64,000 nt of DNA from Mycolicibacterium hassiacum DSM 44199 (GTDB lineage Bacteria > Actinomycetota > Actinomycetes > Mycobacteriales > Mycobacteriaceae): NCBI RefSeq assembly GCF_900603025.1, contig NZ_LR026975.1, forward strand, positions 3,348,001 to 3,412,000, in the 5' to 3' direction. Position numbers and translations under genes: made by a program. Positions 59,963 through 64,000 of the stretch are shown here, piece after piece. The notes below the pieces were generated by a model that was given only the letters and a program-made list of their open reading frames with translations, made no database searches and was not told where the DNA came from. Position 1 is the stretch's first letter, and every line of letters starts with the position of its first letter.

Positions 59963-60613
59963 CTATCCGATCGGCAGCGGCGCGGCCTTCTGGGTCGCCG
60001 CGGCGAGGATGCGGAAGTCCTCGGCGCTCCCCGCGCCGGTGATCGCGACCTGCGCGGGGCCGCCGGGTCCGTCCAGCCGGGCGGTCCAGATCGGCTCGGC
60101 GGGCTGATCCTCCGCCGGTTCGGCGCCGTCGTAAACCACCCAGCGCACGCCGTCGACGTCCTCCACCCCGACCGGGAACACCCCGGCGTTGATCGACCGC
60201 ACCAGCTTCTCCTCGTCGGCGTCGCTCTGGGTCAGGCTGACATACATGCCACCGGGGGTCAGATAGCCGACGGTGGAGCTGACCGCCTTCACCTGCTGGC
60301 CGGTCACCGCGTCGGTGCGCCCGGAGTCGATGCCCTTGCGACTGCCCGAGTTGGACTGCCAACCGTCGGGCAGCTGCGGCACCCGGATCGGGATCCGGAG
60401 CGCCTCGGCGTCGGCCTTGAGCGCCGCCGGGGCGTCGAAGTTGGGCACCGGGCCGGTGCCGGGACCCCCGGTCTGCAGCGAACACATGCCGAGCAGGCCG
60501 GCGAACACCAGACACGCCACCACCAGCGGCGCCAGTGACCAGAACATGTCGCGGCCGTCCTGCAGCAGCCGCGACTTCTCCGGCTTGGGCGCCGGTTGGG
60601 GCTGGGTCGTCAT
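59963..60613 (-). CDS. DUF4245 membrane-anchored protein (Rv1100-like)
   Basis: 216 residues: cytoplasmic N-terminus, one membrane helix at about residues 26-47 ([21 protein letters not shown]), and an extracytoplasmic DUF4245 domain ([32 protein letters not shown]). ATG 60613. Divergent from glpX with 54 bp between, as in M. tuberculosis Rv1100 and Rv1099c. Function unknown. Confidence 0.85.
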   Translation of the reverse strand: MTTQPQPAPKPEKSRLLQDGRDMFWSLAPLVVACLVFAGLLGMCSLQTGGPGTGPVPNFDAPAALKADAEALRIPIRVPQLPDGWQSNSGSRKGIDSGRTDAVTGQQVKAVSSTVGYLTPGGMYVSLTQSDADEEKLVRSINAGVFPVGVEDVDGVRWVVYDGAEPAEDQPAEPIWTARLDGPGGPAQVAITGAGSAEDFRILAAATQKAAPLPIG

Positions 60614-60667
60614 GCCGCCAGTATCCCAGCTGACCAACCGGGGCCCGCCACATGGGACAATCTGGCC

Positions 60668-61696
60668 ATGAGTCCGGCCCGTGGTGAAGCTCCCGACAGA
60701 AATCTGGCCCTCGAACTCGTCCGAGTCACCGAGGCAGGCGCGATGGCGGCCGGCCGCTGGGTCGGCCGCGGCGACAAGGAAGGCGGCGACGGCGCCGCCG
60801 TCGACGCCATGCGATCGCTGATCAACACCGTCTCCATGCGGGGTGTGGTGGTCATCGGGGAAGGCGAGAAGGACAACGCCCCGATGCTCTACAACGGCGA
60901 GGAGGTCGGCAACGGCGACGGGCCGGAGTGCGACGTGGCCGTCGACCCGATCGACGGCACCACCCTGATGAGCAAGGGCATGCCCAACGCGATCTCGGTG
61001 CTCGCGGTCGCCGAGCGGCACGCGATGTTCGACCCGTCGGCGGTGTTCTACATGAACAAGATCGCCACCGGCCCGGAAGCGGCCGACGTCATCGACATCA
61101 CCGCCCCGATCGGCGAGAACATCCGCCGGGTGGCCAAGGCCAAGGACCTGTCGGTGTCCGACGTGACGGTCTGCATCCTGGACCGGCCCCGCCACGAGCA
61201 GCTCATCGCCGACGCCCGCGCCGCCGGCGCCCGCATCCGGTTGATCACCGACGGCGACGTCGCCGGCGCGATCTCGGCCTGCCGCCCCAACTCCGGCACC
61301 GACATCCTGGCCGGCATCGGCGGCACCCCGGAGGGCATCATCGCCGCGGCCGCCATCCGCTGCATGGGCGGTGAGATCCAGGCCGTGCTGGCGCCCCGCG
61401 ACGACGAGGAGCGGCAGAAGGCCGTCGACCGCGGCTACGACGTGGACCGGGTGCTGACCACGACGGACCTGGTGTCCGGGGACAACGTGTTCTTCTGCGC
61501 CACCGGGGTCACCGACGGCGACCTGCTCAAGGGCGTGCGCTACACCCCGGGCGGGTGCACCACCCAGTCGATCGTGATGCGGTCGAAGTCGGGCACGGTG
61601 CGCATGATCGAGGCCTATCACCGGCTGTCCAAGCTCAGCGAGTACTCCGCGATCGACTTCACCGGCGACAAGAACGCGATCTACCCGCTGCCCTGA
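60668..61696 (+). CDS. glpX: Class II fructose-1,6-bisphosphatase GlpX
   Basis: 342 residues with the lithium-sensitive phosphatase motifs [10 protein letters not shown] (about residues 64-73) and DPIDGTT (about residues 97-103), and the GGTPEG region near residue 219. It makes fructose 6-phosphate in gluconeogenesis, required when mycobacteria grow on lipids or sterols. Orthologue of Rv1099c. It lies 68 bp upstream of fum. Confidence 0.96.
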   Translation: MSPARGEAPDRNLALELVRVTEAGAMAAGRWVGRGDKEGGDGAAVDAMRSLINTVSMRGVVVIGEGEKDNAPMLYNGEEVGNGDGPECDVAVDPIDGTTLMSKGMPNAISVLAVAERHAMFDPSAVFYMNKIATGPEAADVIDITAPIGENIRRVAKAKDLSVSDVTVCILDRPRHEQLIADARAAGARIRLITDGDVAGAISACRPNSGTDILAGIGGTPEGIIAAAAIRCMGGEIQAVLAPRDDEERQKAVDRGYDVDRVLTTTDLVSGDNVFFCATGVTDGDLLKGVRYTPGGCTTQSIVMRSKSGTVRMIEAYHRLSKLSEYSAIDFTGDKNAIYPLP

Positions 61697-61764
61697 CCCG
61701 ACCTCCAGCCCCCACCAGCCCTGCCCAACAAGCCCTGCCTGACAAGCGAGGAAACACACCAGTC

Positions 61765-63180
<1,416 letters not shown>

Positions 63181-63202
63181 ACCGCCCGGGGCACCGACGT
63201 GT

Positions 63203-63218
63203 CGGGCCGGCGGGCCCG
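63203..63218. terminator. Hairpin downstream of fum
   Basis: CGGGCC-GGCG-GGCCCG, a 6-bp perfect GC stem with a 4-nt loop, 22 bp after the fum stop and followed by TTCGTGTT. Good position for an intrinsic terminator, though the T-run is short. Confidence 0.45.
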
Positions 63219-63260
63219 TTCGTGTTGAGCGATACCCGCATCGGCTGCGATGCTGGCGCC

Positions 63261-64000
63261 ATGACGGGCAACGCCGCGACCCCGGCCGTGCTGCGCACGC
63301 GGCCGACCGTGCGGCGCACCGTCGACAGCTTCCTGGCCGCCGCCCGGCGCGGTCCGGCCGCGCTGCTGATCGAGGGCGAGGCCGGAATCGGCAAGACCGC
63401 GCTGTGGTCGGCGATCCTGGCCCGGGCGCACGGTTTCCGGATGTTGTCCGCGCGGGTCACCGACGCCGAATCGGTTTCGGCGTACACGGCGTTGGCCGAC
63501 CTGCTCGACGTGGTCGACCCTGCGGTCTGGGCCGATCTGCCCGACCCGCAGCGGCATGCGGTCGATCAGCTGCTGCAGCACGCCGACCTGGACGCGGTGA
63601 CCGATCAGCGGGCGGTGGCTGCCGCGTTCCTGGCGGTGCTGGAGCGGCTCGCCGATGACGGCCCGGTGCTGGTGGCGATCGACGACCTGCAGTGGCTCGA
63701 CCCGTCCAGTGAGCACGCGCTCGCGTTCACCGCGCGCCGGCTGGTCGGTCCGGTGGGCATCCTGGGCAGTGTCCGCACCGACGCCGACAGCGCCGGGATC
63801 ACCTGGTTGCAGCTGCCGCGCCCGGACGGGCTCAGCAGGATCACGCTGACCCCGTTGACCGTCAACGAACTTCACGCCGCGGTTACCGAGAGACTACGAA
63901 AACCGTTGCCGCCTCCGGCGATCGGGCGAATTCACGAGGTGTCGGGCGGAAATCCGTTCTACGCCATCGAGTTGGCGCGCGAACTCGACGACCGGACGCT
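63261..64000 (+). CDS. AAA-type ATP-binding regulator, N-terminal part (LuxR/LAL-type)
   Basis: The first 246 residues are in the window; the gene runs past the right edge. Walker A GEAGIGKTA lies at about residues 39-47 and Walker B VLVAIDDLQWLD at about residues 135-146, followed by SGGNPFYAIELARE. This is the STAND/AAA ATPase module found in large LuxR-type (LAL) regulators and some adenylate cyclases. The C-terminal output domain is not visible, so the type is inferred. Plausible ATG at 63261. Confidence 0.8.
   Translation, partial: MTGNAATPAVLRTRPTVRRTVDSFLAAARRGPAALLIEGEAGIGKTALWSAILARAHGFRMLSARVTDAESVSAYTALADLLDVVDPAVWADLPDPQRHAVDQLLQHADLDAVTDQRAVAAAFLAVLERLADDGPVLVAIDDLQWLDPSSEHALAFTARRLVGPVGILGSVRTDADSAGITWLQLPRPDGLSRITLTPLTVNELHAAVTERLRKPLPPPAIGRIHEVSGGNPFYAIELARELDDRT

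Overview
The window is high-GC actinobacterial DNA from a mycobacterium, most likely an environmental Mycolicibacterium-type species. Three things point there: a complete yrbE/mce operon, a mycofactocin-type SDR and KstR-type operators, and a right-hand third that reproduces the M. tuberculosis gene order Rv1098c-Rv1112 in inverted orientation (fum, glpX, DUF4245, AI-2E permease, 3-beta-HSD, xseB, xseA, Rv1109c-like, ispH, Rv1111c-like, ychF). I saw no tRNA, rRNA, CRISPR array or prophage.

Left region (1-26 kb) is accessory catabolic DNA. It starts with a truncated FAD oxidoreductase and a SnoaL-like gene. An IS1380-family element follows (1269-2964) with recognisable ends and a CTAG target duplication. 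Next come two tandem FadR-type regulators and a minus-strand operon of a sugar-kinase-like phosphotransferase, a TetR and two SDRs. Opposite that operon is an acyl-CoA dehydrogenase plus SDR unit. The two units share a 17-bp perfect palindrome that holds the -35 box of both promoters, and both first genes look leaderless. From 10 to 23.5 kb lies a set of operons: aldehyde dehydrogenase-thioesterase-GMC oxidoreductase, CoA transferase-SnoaL, amidohydrolase-hotdog protein, P450-hydrolase and a SnoaL gene. Near-identical palindromes (TTACACTGTAA) precede several of them, and a central TetR with an apparent ATT start codon is the best regulator candidate. A broken P450 lies in this part. A TetR-Rieske oxygenase-flavin monooxygenase operon closes the block.

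Middle region (26-41 kb) looks like an uptake module. A MarR gene is divergent from an AveC-like membrane protein and a 58-residue membrane protein. These converge on a full eight-gene mce operon (yrbEA, yrbEB, mceA-F, all minus strand). Beyond its promoter is a 966-residue phosphotransferase/M23-like/class III aminotransferase fusion. Together, the mce importer and the oxygenases, dehydrogenases, CoA transferase, acyl-CoA dehydrogenase and thioesterases suggest import and breakdown of a hydrophobic compound. The substrate cannot be read from the sequence.

Right region (41-64 kb) is mostly conserved chromosome: small membrane and lipid-binding proteins, an orphan ModA, a TtuB/TtuA-like tRNA thiolation pair, and the Rv1098c-Rv1112-like core. 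Within that core, a 3-beta-hydroxysteroid dehydrogenase and a two-SDR operon each carry an exact KstR operator. The window ends inside an ATP-binding regulator gene.
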